This document shows, piece after piece, positions 8,024 to 15,991 of a stretch of DNA of 64,000 bases; position 1 is the stretch's first letter, and each line of letters starts with the position of its first letter. The DNA comes from Billgrantia endophytica. Lineage in GTDB: Bacteria > Pseudomonadota > Gammaproteobacteria > Pseudomonadales > Halomonadaceae. Made by a program: the position numbers and the translations under genes. Location of the stretch: NCBI RefSeq assembly GCF_002879615.1, contig NZ_PNRF01000047.1, positions 39,388 through 103,387 of the forward strand, given 5' to 3'. Below the pieces are notes generated by a model. The model saw only the letters and a program-made list of their open reading frames with translations, ran no database searches and was not told the DNA's origin.

Positions 8024-9886
8024 ATGAATCCTGCAGCAGCTCTCGAATCATTCCTGAGAGGACAGGAGGCGGAAGGTGTCACTTTCCTCTTCTTCTGGCT
8101 CATCATCAGTGCCTTCGCTCTTGCCGTGATATGCTACCGAGCCGACAAGGCCAAGGGATTTACTCACTATACCCCTAACCTGCTGACGTCACTCGGCATC
8201 CTGGGAACATTCATCGGTATCGTCATCGGGTTATTGCACTTCGACCCTGCCGACATCGACAGCAGTATCACCCTACTGCTCGGAGGCCTTCAGACAGCCT
8301 TTATGACCAGCTTGTTAGGGATGGCTGCTGCTATTCTTTACAAGATTATCACTACCAGTGCACCATTCGTGCAGCCGAAGTCTGTTGAAGGCATTGGGCC
8401 GGATGAGGTCGGGCCCGAAGATATCCATGCCAGTCTGCAGCATCAGTCAGAAAGCCTGGAAAAGCTTCGGCATGCCATCGCAGGTGACGAGGATAGTTCC
8501 CTGGTATCGCAGTTGAAGCTGCTGCGCATGGACAATAAGGACATCGGCGAAAAGCTCGGCCTGCTCGGTGATACCGGCAAGAAGCAACTGGATGTAATGA
8601 TTGAGTTTCACAAGCACTCGGAGCAACAGTCAGAGCGTTTCGATCGTTTCGCCAATGATCTCGAGCAGCAGCTCAAGGATTTCGCCGATATGCTGTCACG
8701 GTCTGCCACCGAGACGGTCATCAATGCCCTGAAGGAGGTAATCGCCGACTTCAACAAGAATCTCACCGAGCAGTTCGGCGAAAACTTCAAGGCACTCGAC
8801 GCCTCCGTACAGAAACTGGTGGAGTGGCAGGAGAACTATCGGCATCAATTGGAGAAGATGAAGGCTCAGTATGACCAGGGCGTTCAGGCCATCACCCAGA
8901 CCGAACAGTCGGTAGCCCATATCAGCGAAAAGGCTGGCGCCATTCCCGACACCATGGAAGGATTGAAAACCCTGCTGGAGATCACGCGACACCAGCTCAA
9001 CGAACTCAGCAACCATCTGGAAGCCTTCAAGGGAATGCGTGATGCGGCTGTTGAGGCCGTACCCACAATCCGCGAACAGGTGGACAGCACGGTTCGTGAT
9101 GTCAGTGGGGCCGCGCAGAGCGCCAGCGAGCATTACAAGAAGCTGCTCGACGACTCCGACAAGTATATCGAGGCGCACGACTCGATGCTTCAGGAATTTC
9201 TCAAGAGGTTCCAATCAACCACCCAGGAAGGCGTTGAAAAGCTGCGCGAGGACCTGACCAATAGCGCCAAGGATGCGTCTGACCGCCTCATTGATGGAGC
9301 CGCCAGGGTCAACGAGTCTCTGATTCAAGGTTCGGAATCAATCAATACGAACTTCGGCAACCTGAGCCGAAACCTGACCCAGACTTCCGATACCGTCGCG
9401 AGCAAGTCAGAGCAGATCGCCGAGCAGTTCGATGACGCCCTCAAGGATGTGAATAGCCATGTCCGCAATATAGGTGAGACCCTGACCAAGGAGAGCCAGA
9501 CCCTCAGCCAGACCCTGGCCGATGCCGGGAAGCAAACCGAGCAGCATATCCGCTCCGTGCAGTCCCAGGTTCAGGAAAGCATCGGGCAGATGCAACAGCG
9601 CCTCGCTCATTCTGTCGATGAGATGACGAGCATGCAGACACGCCAGATGAACGAAGCCTTCCAACAGATGGATGGCGTCATGCGCCAAGCCGCTCAACGA
9701 ACCGGCGAGAGTGTCAACTCCCAACTCAAGGCCGTCGACGAGAGCATGCAACAAGAGCTGGAGCGAGTCATGACGGAGATGGGCCGCGCCCTTGCCCAGA
9801 TATCCGGTCGCTTCACCCACGACTATCAGAAGCTGACACAGCAGATGCAGCAGATCGTCCAGACAGCCAATAGCGGACAGTACTGA
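8024..9886 (+). CDS. zorA: Zorya type II stator protein ZorA (MotA/ExbB-like, long tail)
   Basis: ZorA forms the inner-membrane proton channel with ZorB and carries a long cytoplasmic tail that transmits the signal of phage attack. Three hydrophobic segments lie near residues 18-40, 52-74 and 85-107. The last two carry the MotA/ExbB-like signature (SLGILGTFIGIVIGL and LLGGLQTAFMTSLLGMAAAI). From about residue 120 to 620 the protein is a charged, Gln-rich coiled coil, as expected for the ZorA tail. GAGGAG lies 8 bases before the ATG. The stop codon overlaps the zorB start by one base (TGATG). The length of 620 residues is reasonable for the family, and no damage is seen. Confidence 0.9.
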   Translation: MNPAAALESFLRGQEAEGVTFLFFWLIISAFALAVICYRADKAKGFTHYTPNLLTSLGILGTFIGIVIGLLHFDPADIDSSITLLLGGLQTAFMTSLLGMAAAILYKIITTSAPFVQPKSVEGIGPDEVGPEDIHASLQHQSESLEKLRHAIAGDEDSSLVSQLKLLRMDNKDIGEKLGLLGDTGKKQLDVMIEFHKHSEQQSERFDRFANDLEQQLKDFADMLSRSATETVINALKEVIADFNKNLTEQFGENFKALDASVQKLVEWQENYRHQLEKMKAQYDQGVQAITQTEQSVAHISEKAGAIPDTMEGLKTLLEITRHQLNELSNHLEAFKGMRDAAVEAVPTIREQVDSTVRDVSGAAQSASEHYKKLLDDSDKYIEAHDSMLQEFLKRFQSTTQEGVEKLREDLTNSAKDASDRLIDGAARVNESLIQGSESINTNFGNLSRNLTQTSDTVASKSEQIAEQFDDALKDVNSHVRNIGETLTKESQTLSQTLADAGKQTEQHIRSVQSQVQESIGQMQQRLAHSVDEMTSMQTRQMNEAFQQMDGVMRQAAQRTGESVNSQLKAVDESMQQELERVMTEMGRALAQISGRFTHDYQKLTQQMQQIVQTANSGQY

Positions 9887-10605
9887 TGAGCCAGTTGAGA
9901 TCGCTTTTCGGCAAGGGGCACTCCGGGGGCAGCGGTGATGAACATCACTGGCTGTCGGTGTCCGACTTGATGGCCGGGCTGATGATGGTCTTTTTGTTCA
10001 TCTCCATCGCCTTGATGCGCCATGCGCTCCTTGAGCGTGACCGCATCAAGGAAGTTGCCGTGGCCTACCAGGAGAATCAGGTCGCCATTTACGATGCCTT
10101 GATGGAGGAGTTCGAGGAGGACCTCGAAATATGGCAAGCCTCTGTCGATGATGACACCCTGGCCTTTACCTTCCAGTCTCCTGAAGTTCTTTTTGCCACC
10201 GGCTCCGAGGCGCTGCGGCCAAGGTTTCAGCAGATTCTCGACGATTTCTTTCCGCGTTATCTCGACATCCTTCTGGACTTCTCCGATTCCATCAATGAAG
10301 TAAGGGTCGAGGGACATACCAGCAGTCGCTGGGCTGCGGACTCGACAGTTCAGGAAGCCTACTTCAATAATATGGAGCTCTCCCAGGGAAGAACCCGATC
10401 CGTGCTGGGCTACCTGTACGACCTACCCGAGATGTCGTCACAACAGGAATGGATCAAGGCAAACATTGCCGCCGTCGGCTTTTCCTCATCGCGTGTCGTG
10501 CTTGATAGGGAGGGTAACGAGGATCCTGATCAATCTCGCCGAGTCAGCTTTCGTGTCATTACCAATGCCGAGACTCAGATTCGCCAAATACTGGATGGCA
10601 ACTGA
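9886..10605 (+). CDS. zorB: Zorya stator protein ZorB (MotB/OmpA-like)
   Basis: ZorB pairs with ZorA: one transmembrane helix near the N-terminus (residues 29-45) and a periplasmic OmpA/MotB-like peptidoglycan-binding domain. Asp27, in SVSDLMAGLMM at the cytoplasmic end of the helix, is in the position of the essential proton-carrying aspartate of MotB and ZorB. The C-terminal domain has the family features EVRVEGHTSSRW, SQGRTRSVLGYL and the closing SRRVSFRVIT, around residues 137-230. The 239-residue length is normal. It overlaps both neighbours by a single base, which implies tight translational coupling and a fixed ZorA:ZorB:ZorE output. Confidence 0.92.
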   Translation: MSQLRSLFGKGHSGGSGDEHHWLSVSDLMAGLMMVFLFISIALMRHALLERDRIKEVAVAYQENQVAIYDALMEEFEEDLEIWQASVDDDTLAFTFQSPEVLFATGSEALRPRFQQILDDFFPRYLDILLDFSDSINEVRVEGHTSSRWAADSTVQEAYFNNMELSQGRTRSVLGYLYDLPEMSSQQEWIKANIAAVGFSSSRVVLDREGNEDPDQSRRVSFRVITNAETQIRQILDGN

Positions 10606-11723
10606 TGAAGCTCACGGTTGACTTCTCCGCCCTGTTTTCCGCGGCCAGGAGGATGGGATACCCCATCGAGGATGACTTCGTCCTCGATACTCCACGCGAG
10701 CCATGGGAGGACAGGCTAGAGTCTGAAGGCATTGAGATTGATGACATCAACGAGATTGATGTTGTAGACAACTTACTCTCCTATCGTGGCAGGCAGATAC
10801 TTCTTTATATTAAAGATCATGGATACCGCGTCGAAAATGCCCTAGAAGATGGTAGCACAGGCAACAAATACCATGTGTCTGAATGCAGAAAGTTAAGAGA
10901 AATGAGGTCCCAAGGCAGATTTGAGCGTTACGTCGTCACCCAAAATATAAATGGTGAATTTGATATCACTGGATATCGTCACCACTCCAGAAATTACACT
11001 GAAGGAAAAACTCGACTAGATGTCTGCAAGCTATGCCTGGGACAAATAAACTACAAAGGTTACAAAAGCCACAGGAATTTCAATGCATTCGTGAAATTCA
11101 ACCTAGATGAGTTCTTCCAGACCTACAGCTCTTTCTTTACCCATTTGCCTCAACGAAAGATGGGGGAAGGGGAAGGCTATACGGTCGACTGGCCGGAAGT
11201 CTCCCGAGCTTTCCGACAAGAGAAGGGTTACACCTGTGAAAAGTGTGTGGTCCGCCTCTCCGATCACCCACGTCTGCTACACGTCCACCATATCAACGGG
11301 GTGAAGAGCGACAACCGGAAGGCCAACCTCAAAGCGCTCTGTGCCGACTGTCACAGCAAGGAAGCTTTCCATGAGAGCATGTATGTCTCGCATTCCGACA
11401 GGCAGACCATCTCCCGCCGCCGCCATGAGCAGCAGTTCCGGAATCCCGACAACTGGCAGGAGGTCATCGAACTGGCCGATTCCGGGCTCCGGGGGTTCAT
11501 TGAACGCTGTCACAGCAGACGGCTGCCGGTACCGGAAGTCGGCCTTGACCTGCAGGATGATAGGGAAGAGGTGAAGGGAATGCTGGAGTTGGCTTGGCCA
11601 CGGCAACGCCTGGGCATCGCCATCAATGAACGGGATCGGCTGCATGCCGAGCGCCTCGGCTGGAAGGTTTTCAGTGTGCATGAGGCACTCGACAACTTCA
11701 CAACCTTCGTGACTCGCCTATGA
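10605..11723 (+). CDS. zorE: Zorya type II effector ZorE, HNH endonuclease
   Basis: ZorE replaces ZorC and ZorD in type II Zorya and attacks DNA with an HNH nuclease domain. Here the zinc/HNH module is complete. Cys211 and Cys214 (CEKC) are followed by HVHHI (His228/229), an asparagine-rich turn and CADCH (Cys246, Cys249, His250). A second Cys pair (CKLC, 141-144) lies in the N-terminal half. The C-terminal ~60 residues (LELAWPRQRLGIAI then GWKVFSVHEALDNF) look like a small restriction-endonuclease-like fold. The section 10790-11110 is clearly more AT-rich than its surroundings, a sign of horizontal acquisition. The 372-residue frame is intact and starts one base inside the zorB stop. Confidence 0.9.
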   Translation: MKLTVDFSALFSAARRMGYPIEDDFVLDTPREPWEDRLESEGIEIDDINEIDVVDNLLSYRGRQILLYIKDHGYRVENALEDGSTGNKYHVSECRKLREMRSQGRFERYVVTQNINGEFDITGYRHHSRNYTEGKTRLDVCKLCLGQINYKGYKSHRNFNAFVKFNLDEFFQTYSSFFTHLPQRKMGEGEGYTVDWPEVSRAFRQEKGYTCEKCVVRLSDHPRLLHVHHINGVKSDNRKANLKALCADCHSKEAFHESMYVSHSDRQTISRRRHEQQFRNPDNWQEVIELADSGLRGFIERCHSRRLPVPEVGLDLQDDREEVKGMLELAWPRQRLGIAINERDRLHAERLGWKVFSVHEALDNFTTFVTRL

Positions 11724-11793
11724 TCACAGCCCTATCTGTCATATTGCTTCATGGCAGCTCGGCGCAGCGTAGCATTTCTGTTAATTTGAGTGA

Positions 11794-12388
11794 GCATTAC
11801 GCCTGCACGACTACCTGCTGGCAGCCTTCCTGATCTCCACGCCGCACTTTCGCGGCGACGGCAACCAGGGCGAGACGGCGCTGATCGATCGTTTCCTGGC
11901 CGCGCCGGATAAGCTGCGCAAGGGGCCCTACCTGTCGCTGGGCCTGCCGCGCCTGTGCGGCGAGGTGAAGCTTGCCACCCTGATGGCCACTGCCACTGGC
12001 TCGGGCAAGACCAAGTGTTTCCTGCTGCCGATCCTCGACCACTGTGCCAGCCTGCGCGCCGACCCGACGGCGGTTGGGAAGTGCGGCATCAAGGCGCTGC
12101 TCGACGACGAACTGACCCTACTGCCAACCGAGTGGATCACCGCCCTGGCCGAACGCGGCCTGCCGCTCCCCACCCCGGGCCTGGACGTGCTGGATGCCGC
12201 CGGAGAGGCAGTCCATCACCCTCGAGCTGGCCTGGGAAGGCCCACGGGTGGCGGTGGCCATCGAGGAGGACCTGCCCACCGGCTGGCAGCAGGTCCTGGC
12301 CGACTGGCGAGTGGTCACCACCCTGGATGACGCCGCCATCGACCGGTTGGCAGAGTGGCTGAACATTGATGAAAGGAGTGACCCATGA
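11794..12388 (+). pseudogene. DEAD/DEAH helicase, fragments of the N- and C-termini
   Basis: No start codon: the frame opens after a stop at 11791-11793. It shows HDYLLAAFLISTPHFRGDG and then motif I LATLMATATGSGKTKCFLL with the downstream CGIKALL strand, typical of YprA/DrmA-like DEAD helicases that end in a zinc-binding region. After about 12110 other sequence follows (TEWITALAERGLPLPTPGLD). After a frame change near 12195 a C-terminal domain reads SITLELAWEGPRVAVAIEED and ends at 12388. The stop overlaps the next ATG as ATGA, so the original operon order is preserved. The helicase core is gone. Confidence 0.65.
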
Positions 12389-13041
12389 GCGAGATCACCG
12401 TCGCGCTGTCCCAGGAGTTCCTGGAAGCCTATGCCCGAATTCCCCGTCGCAAACAGGGCAAGGTGATGGCCATGGTCACCAAGTTCCGCGAAAACCCGCG
12501 CTCGCCGGGGCTCAACTACGAGACCCTGGCCACGCCCGATCCCAACCTGCGCTCGATCCGCGTCGACGACGATTACCGCGCCATCGTACTCAAGCCCGAG
12601 CGCGGCAACGTCTACGTGCTGTTGTGGGTGGACAAACACGACGACGCCTGGGCCAGCCGTCACCGGGTGGATATCCATCCTCAGACCGGCAGCCTGCAGA
12701 TTCTCGCCTCCACCACCGAGGAAGTGCCCGCCGAACGGGGAGAAACGACGCCAGAGGCACCAACCAGCGCACCCATCGAACCGCTGTTTCAGACCCGCGA
12801 CCGCGAGTTGCTGCGGCTGGGTGTGCCGGAGATGCTGCTGGAGCGGGTCGAGGGACTCAGCAGTGAGAGCGCGCTGGAAGCGCTGGCGTCTCGCCTCCCC
12901 GAGGAAGCCTTCGAGGCGCTCACCTTCCTGGCCCAGGGGGAGCCGCTGGACGAGGTGCTGGAGACCTACGGGGTGCCCGACAGACCCACCCCGGTGGACC
13001 GCGAGGACTTCGCCGCCGCCCTGCGCCTCAGACTGCAGACG
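12385..13041 (+). pseudogene. RelE-like domain joined to truncated UvrD-type helicase
   Basis: The first ~90 residues form a RelE/ParE-like fold: a basic segment (IPRRKQGKVMAMVTKFREN), then LRSIRVDDDYRAIVLKPE and VYVLLWVDKHDDAWAS. In intact relatives such a domain precedes a UvrD/Rep-type helicase, with the linker LLRLGVPEMLLERVEGL and EEAFEALTFLAQGEPLDEVL as seen here. Before the helicase motif I appears, at about 13041, the frame runs into the antisense of the next gene and stops at 13224. More than 400 residues of helicase are missing. Whether the RelE-like part acts on its own is unknown. AAAGGAG precedes the start. Confidence 0.65.
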
Positions 13042-13064
13042 CTGAGAACGAGGCTTCTCAGGAG

Positions 13065-14195
13065 TCACGGCAACAGCCCAAGGCGCTGCAGCTGTTCAAG
13101 GAAACGCCCCTTGCGCCGATGCTCGGCCACGATCCTGTCCAGGCGCTCCTCAAAGGCGGCCTGCTCGCCGCGTTCGATGGCCAGCTCACTCAGGTCCGCA
13201 AGCAACCCGGCGGCCGTCTCGTAGCCCTTGGGCTGCCGACGGCCAATCTGGCTCAGCGCTTCCTGCCAGGCTCGCTCGCCCAGCCTGGCCACCTGTGCCA
13301 GTCGCTCCCGACGCTGCTTCTCTTCTGCCGCCGCCTGCTCCGCTTCCCGGCGTGCCTTCTCCGCCAGATAGGCCTGGCGATGTCGCTCGTTAGAGGCGTT
13401 GGCCTGAATCTTCAGCTCGGCCACGCTGCGTCGAGGCGGCTGATCCGCCTGTCCATGCTGGCGAAGACAACGCTGCAGCTCGGCGATCACACTGCCGTCG
13501 TCCTCCAGCAGGCGCCGCAACAGCGCATCCTTTTCCTGCAAGGGAAAAGAGGCGACAAAGCCCTCGACCTCACTACCGGCAGGCGCCTTCTCGCCGGACT
13601 CGGCAGCGGCCTCCACCAGCATGGGATCAAGCGCCATGAACTCGGCCAGCGCCTGCTGGCTGGGAGTCAGGGGGCCGATGCCCGGCAGCGGCTCCAGGGC
13701 CTCTTCACGGATATAGCCGAGCTGAACGGCCCACAGCCAACCGAGGTAGAGCAGCCGCAAGTCACCGGAGAGCAGCTCCTGGCGCAGCCCCGCCAGCGCC
13801 CCCATCCAGCCGCTGCCATCGTCGAACTCGTCCCAAGCGGCTTCTTCATCGGCTTCGACATCGATGTCGATCAGCCAACCTTCGGGCGTCTGACGGACCT
13901 CCAGCAGATCACACTGATCCAACTAGAAGGCGTCCAGATCCGTCTGGGAAAGTGCCGCCCCGGGCAGCCGAATCAGCAGGCGTTTCGATCCCCAGATCGC
14001 CACATAGACATGCAGGTCGAAGAAGCGCTGCAGCAGCTGGGTGGGGTCTGCCTTCAGGTCGCCCCACTGGTAGTGGTTGGTAAAACCAGTCGCCGTGATC
14101 CGCGCCCGGCTGGAAATCGCTCGCAGCGCCTGTTGATCATCTGCGCTCAACGGCCGATCCACCGCTAGGAATTCGTAGTACTGGTATTCGCTCAT
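13065..14195 (-). pseudogene. Conserved hypothetical protein interrupted by one in-frame amber codon
   Basis: The frame from ATG 14195 (MSEYQYYEFLAVDRPL) runs to a TAG at 13923-13925 after 90 residues. It then continues in the same frame with LDQCDLLEVRQTPEGWLIDI for another 285 residues to the natural stop at 13065. The two halves make a single ~376-residue protein of a family I recognise only as conserved hypothetical (regions GFTNHYQWGDLKADP, EPLPGIGPLTPSQQALAEF, and a long charged helix rich in Glu/Arg). It is therefore a one-codon nonsense mutation, or a recoded codon, not a fusion of two genes. No clear Shine-Dalgarno is seen. It follows the pRiA4b-like gene by 30 bases. Confidence 0.7.
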
Positions 14196-14225
14196 TGAGA
14201 AAAAATCGCGGTCTATGGGCCCTCA

Positions 14226-14930
14226 TCACTTATTGCGGTTTCTGTCCATCTCGGCCTGCAGTGCCTGCATCAGCTTCTCGATGGTGCGAAGGTTCTCCTC
14301 ATGGAGCGAGGCTTCCATATCCCGCCTGGCGGCAATACCCGGTGGCGTGCGCCGATCGGCTGCCTTGCGGCCACCCCGGAGAAAGCCGGCCTGGATCGGT
14401 TCAAGCATGAACTCGATCTCGTCCTCATCGAACTTTTGCGGATCAAAATTGCCGCCCATGGCTTCCAGCAACATCTCGCCATGCTCATCCCCGCGTCCGG
14501 CGGCGGCTGCCTTGAGCGCCTCGAAGCCACCGGTGCCGCCGATATCCTCCGGCGGGCAGGCCATGGCGCCATCGATCAGCCGCGGGCAGGGGGTGGTCTC
14601 GGCCAGCCCGGTCGCTTCCACCACGATGCGATGCTCCCAATCGTCGCCGAAGTCGTAGAGGTAATGGAAGGTGTTGTCGGCCAGCCGCGCGGCGATGGTC
14701 TTGAGCTTGGCGTTGCGCGCCAGCGCGATGGGACGGTCGCTCCAGTCGTCCGGCTCGCCGTAGTAGCGGCCGCTGCACTCGAACTCGAAGAGGTGGCAGT
14801 CGCACCAGCCCATGGCAGCCTGGATGACCTCGTGCAGGCGGTGCAGATTGATCTGCTCCGGCACCAGCACGCGGCGCCAGACCAGGGGATCGGTGTCGAG
14901 CAGTTCGATACGCAAGCGAATATCAGGCAT
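14226..14930 (-). CDS. Plasmid pRiA4b ORF-3-like protein
   Basis: The 234-residue protein matches the pRiA4b ORF-3 family, named after a gene on an Agrobacterium plasmid and often found on mobile DNA and in defence islands. Family hallmarks are visible: IRLRIELLDTDPLVWRRVLV at the start, LHRLHEVIQAAMGW, FEFECSGRYYGEPDD, the core YLYDFGDDWEHRIVVE, and the CPPEDIGGTGGFEAL loop. The molecular function is not established. The start overlaps the 3' end of the HigA-like gene by 8 bases, so it is probably translated as the third gene of the toxin-antitoxin operon. Confidence 0.85.
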   Translation of the reverse strand: MPDIRLRIELLDTDPLVWRRVLVPEQINLHRLHEVIQAAMGWCDCHLFEFECSGRYYGEPDDWSDRPIALARNAKLKTIAARLADNTFHYLYDFGDDWEHRIVVEATGLAETTPCPRLIDGAMACPPEDIGGTGGFEALKAAAAGRGDEHGEMLLEAMGGNFDPQKFDEDEIEFMLEPIQAGFLRGGRKAADRRTPPGIAARRDMEASLHEENLRTIEKLMQALQAEMDRNRNK

Positions 14931-15294
14931 GGTGAGGTGGCTTGATCAGGCTCTCAGCGGGAATACCGAACATGTCGTGTAGTTTCCAGACCATGGCAAG
15001 GGTCAGGTTGCGCTTGCCGTTCAGGATCTCATAGACGCGGTTGCGCCGGCCAATAGCAGGCTCGAGATCCTTGGGCGTGAGCCCCTGCTGCTCCATTCGA
15101 AACTTGATGGCCTCGATAGGATCCGGCAGGTCCACGGGGAAGTGCTTGGCTTCGAAGGCCTCGATCAGCGTCAGGAGGATCTCGAAGCGGTCGCCTTCCT
15201 CGGTGCCGGGTTCCGGCTCATTGTCGAAATAGGCAGAAGCTTCCCGCAGGGCGGCCTGGTAGTCGTCCTCGGTACGAATGGGGCGAATATCCAT
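14923..15294 (-). CDS. higA: HigA-like antitoxin, HTH
   Basis: The 123-residue protein has an acidic N-terminal half (DNEPEPGTEEGDRFEILLTL) that in relatives contacts the toxin. The C-terminal XRE-type helix-turn-helix (FRMEQQGLTPKDLEPAIGRR, then VYEILNGKRNLTLAMVWKLH) binds its own promoter. It follows the toxin gene by 4 bases, the toxin-first order typical of higBA. Antitoxins of this type neutralise HigB and repress the operon; the palindrome at 15613-15627 is a good operator candidate. Confidence 0.88.
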   Translation of the reverse strand: MDIRPIRTEDDYQAALREASAYFDNEPEPGTEEGDRFEILLTLIEAFEAKHFPVDLPDPIEAIKFRMEQQGLTPKDLEPAIGRRNRVYEILNGKRNLTLAMVWKLHDMFGIPAESLIKPPHHA

Positions 15295-15298
15295 GGAG

Positions 15299-15601
15299 TT
15301 ACTCCATCTCTACGGTTTCGGCATCGACCTTGTCATACTCCGCGTGCGTGCCGATGAACTTGATGTAGACCGCGCCAAATCGGTAGGCAACGGCGACGAT
15401 CAGTCGATAGTCGTTACCCTTGATGTTGAACACGACGCGCTTGTTGCCCACAGGACTGGCGCTGCGGTACTTGGCCTTGATGTCATGCGCATCTTTCCAT
15501 TCGGCATGCTTCACCTCATCGACCCAGGCTTCCAATGACGCCTTGGCATCGGGGTGTTGCCGCCAAAAGTCACGCAGATACTTGATGGCGATGATCCTCA
15601 T
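15299..15601 (-). CDS. higB: HigB-like type II toxin
   Basis: The 100-residue protein belongs to the HigB/RelE family of ribosome-dependent mRNA interferases. Seen motifs are the N-terminal KYLRDFWRQHPDAKASLEAW, the central AKYRSASPVGNKRVVFNIKG and the closing YRFGAVYIKFIGTHAEYDKV, which carries the conserved His. The ATG at 15601 is used because family homology begins at MRIIAIKYL; an upstream in-frame ATG would place the operator inside the gene. It is the first gene of a minus-strand operon with higA, the pRiA4b-like gene and the amber-interrupted gene. Confidence 0.88.
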   Translation of the reverse strand: MRIIAIKYLRDFWRQHPDAKASLEAWVDEVKHAEWKDAHDIKAKYRSASPVGNKRVVFNIKGNDYRLIVAVAYRFGAVYIKFIGTHAEYDKVDAETVEME

Positions 15602-15612
15602 AGAGCCATGAT

Positions 15613-15627
15613 GTCCCAATATGGGAC
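15613..15627. promoter_or_regulatory. Putative HigA operator
   Basis: GTCCCA-ATA-TGGGAC, a perfect 6-bp inverted repeat with a 3-base spacer, lies 12 bases upstream of the higB start. Its position fits autorepression by HigA or the HigBA complex. Confidence 0.55.
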
Positions 15628-15659
15628 CATGCGCAAGATGAGAGGTTCCCAGGCTTCCC

Positions 15660-15689
15660 CGCCGTATCACCAGACCGCGTGATACGGCG
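15660..15689 (-). terminator. Hairpin after the pcaDC transcript
   Basis: An 11-bp perfect stem (15660-15670 with 15679-15689) lies just beyond the pcaC stop codon, read on the minus strand. No T run follows, so it is a hairpin terminator candidate or a boundary structure between the pca operon and the higBA promoter. Confidence 0.45.
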
Positions 15690-15691
15690 AA

Positions 15692-15991
15692 TCAGCTCAT
15701 CTCTTCGCCACAGCCCAGCTCCTTGGTCAATGCAAACGCATGGTTCGCCGCCGGTACGCCGGCGTAGATCGCCACGTGCATCAGCACCTGGCGCAGCTCC
15801 GCTTCGGAGAGGCCGATGCGCTTGGCGGTCTTTAGGTGAAGCACCAGTTCCTCGCGGCCCAGGGCGGCGAGGATGCCGGTGGTGATCAGGCTGCGTTCGC
15901 GGCGGGTGAGGTCGTCGTTGCTCCACAGCTCGCCCCAGGCCAGCCGGGTGATCATCTGCTGGAAGGGGGCGTCCAGGCTGTTGGCGTTCTG
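15692..15991 (-). pseudogene. pcaC: 4-carboxymuconolactone decarboxylase, N-terminus deleted
   Basis: The last ~99 codons match PcaC: LDAPFQQMITRLAWGELWSN, RRERSLITTGILAALGREE, LRQVLMHVAIYAGVPAANHA and the natural stop. The usual first ~28 residues, including the MKVRREVLG-type segment, are absent. Upstream the frame reads antisense-like noise because the DNA is pcaD in another frame. The gene has no start codon of its own, so the decarboxylation of 4-carboxymuconolactone to the enol-lactone would need another gene in the genome. Confidence 0.8.

Noticed and set aside
13923..14195. The first 90 residues before the amber codon as a complete small gene
   Set aside because: The downstream part is in the same frame and continues the conserved protein, so this is an interrupted gene, not a natural short one.
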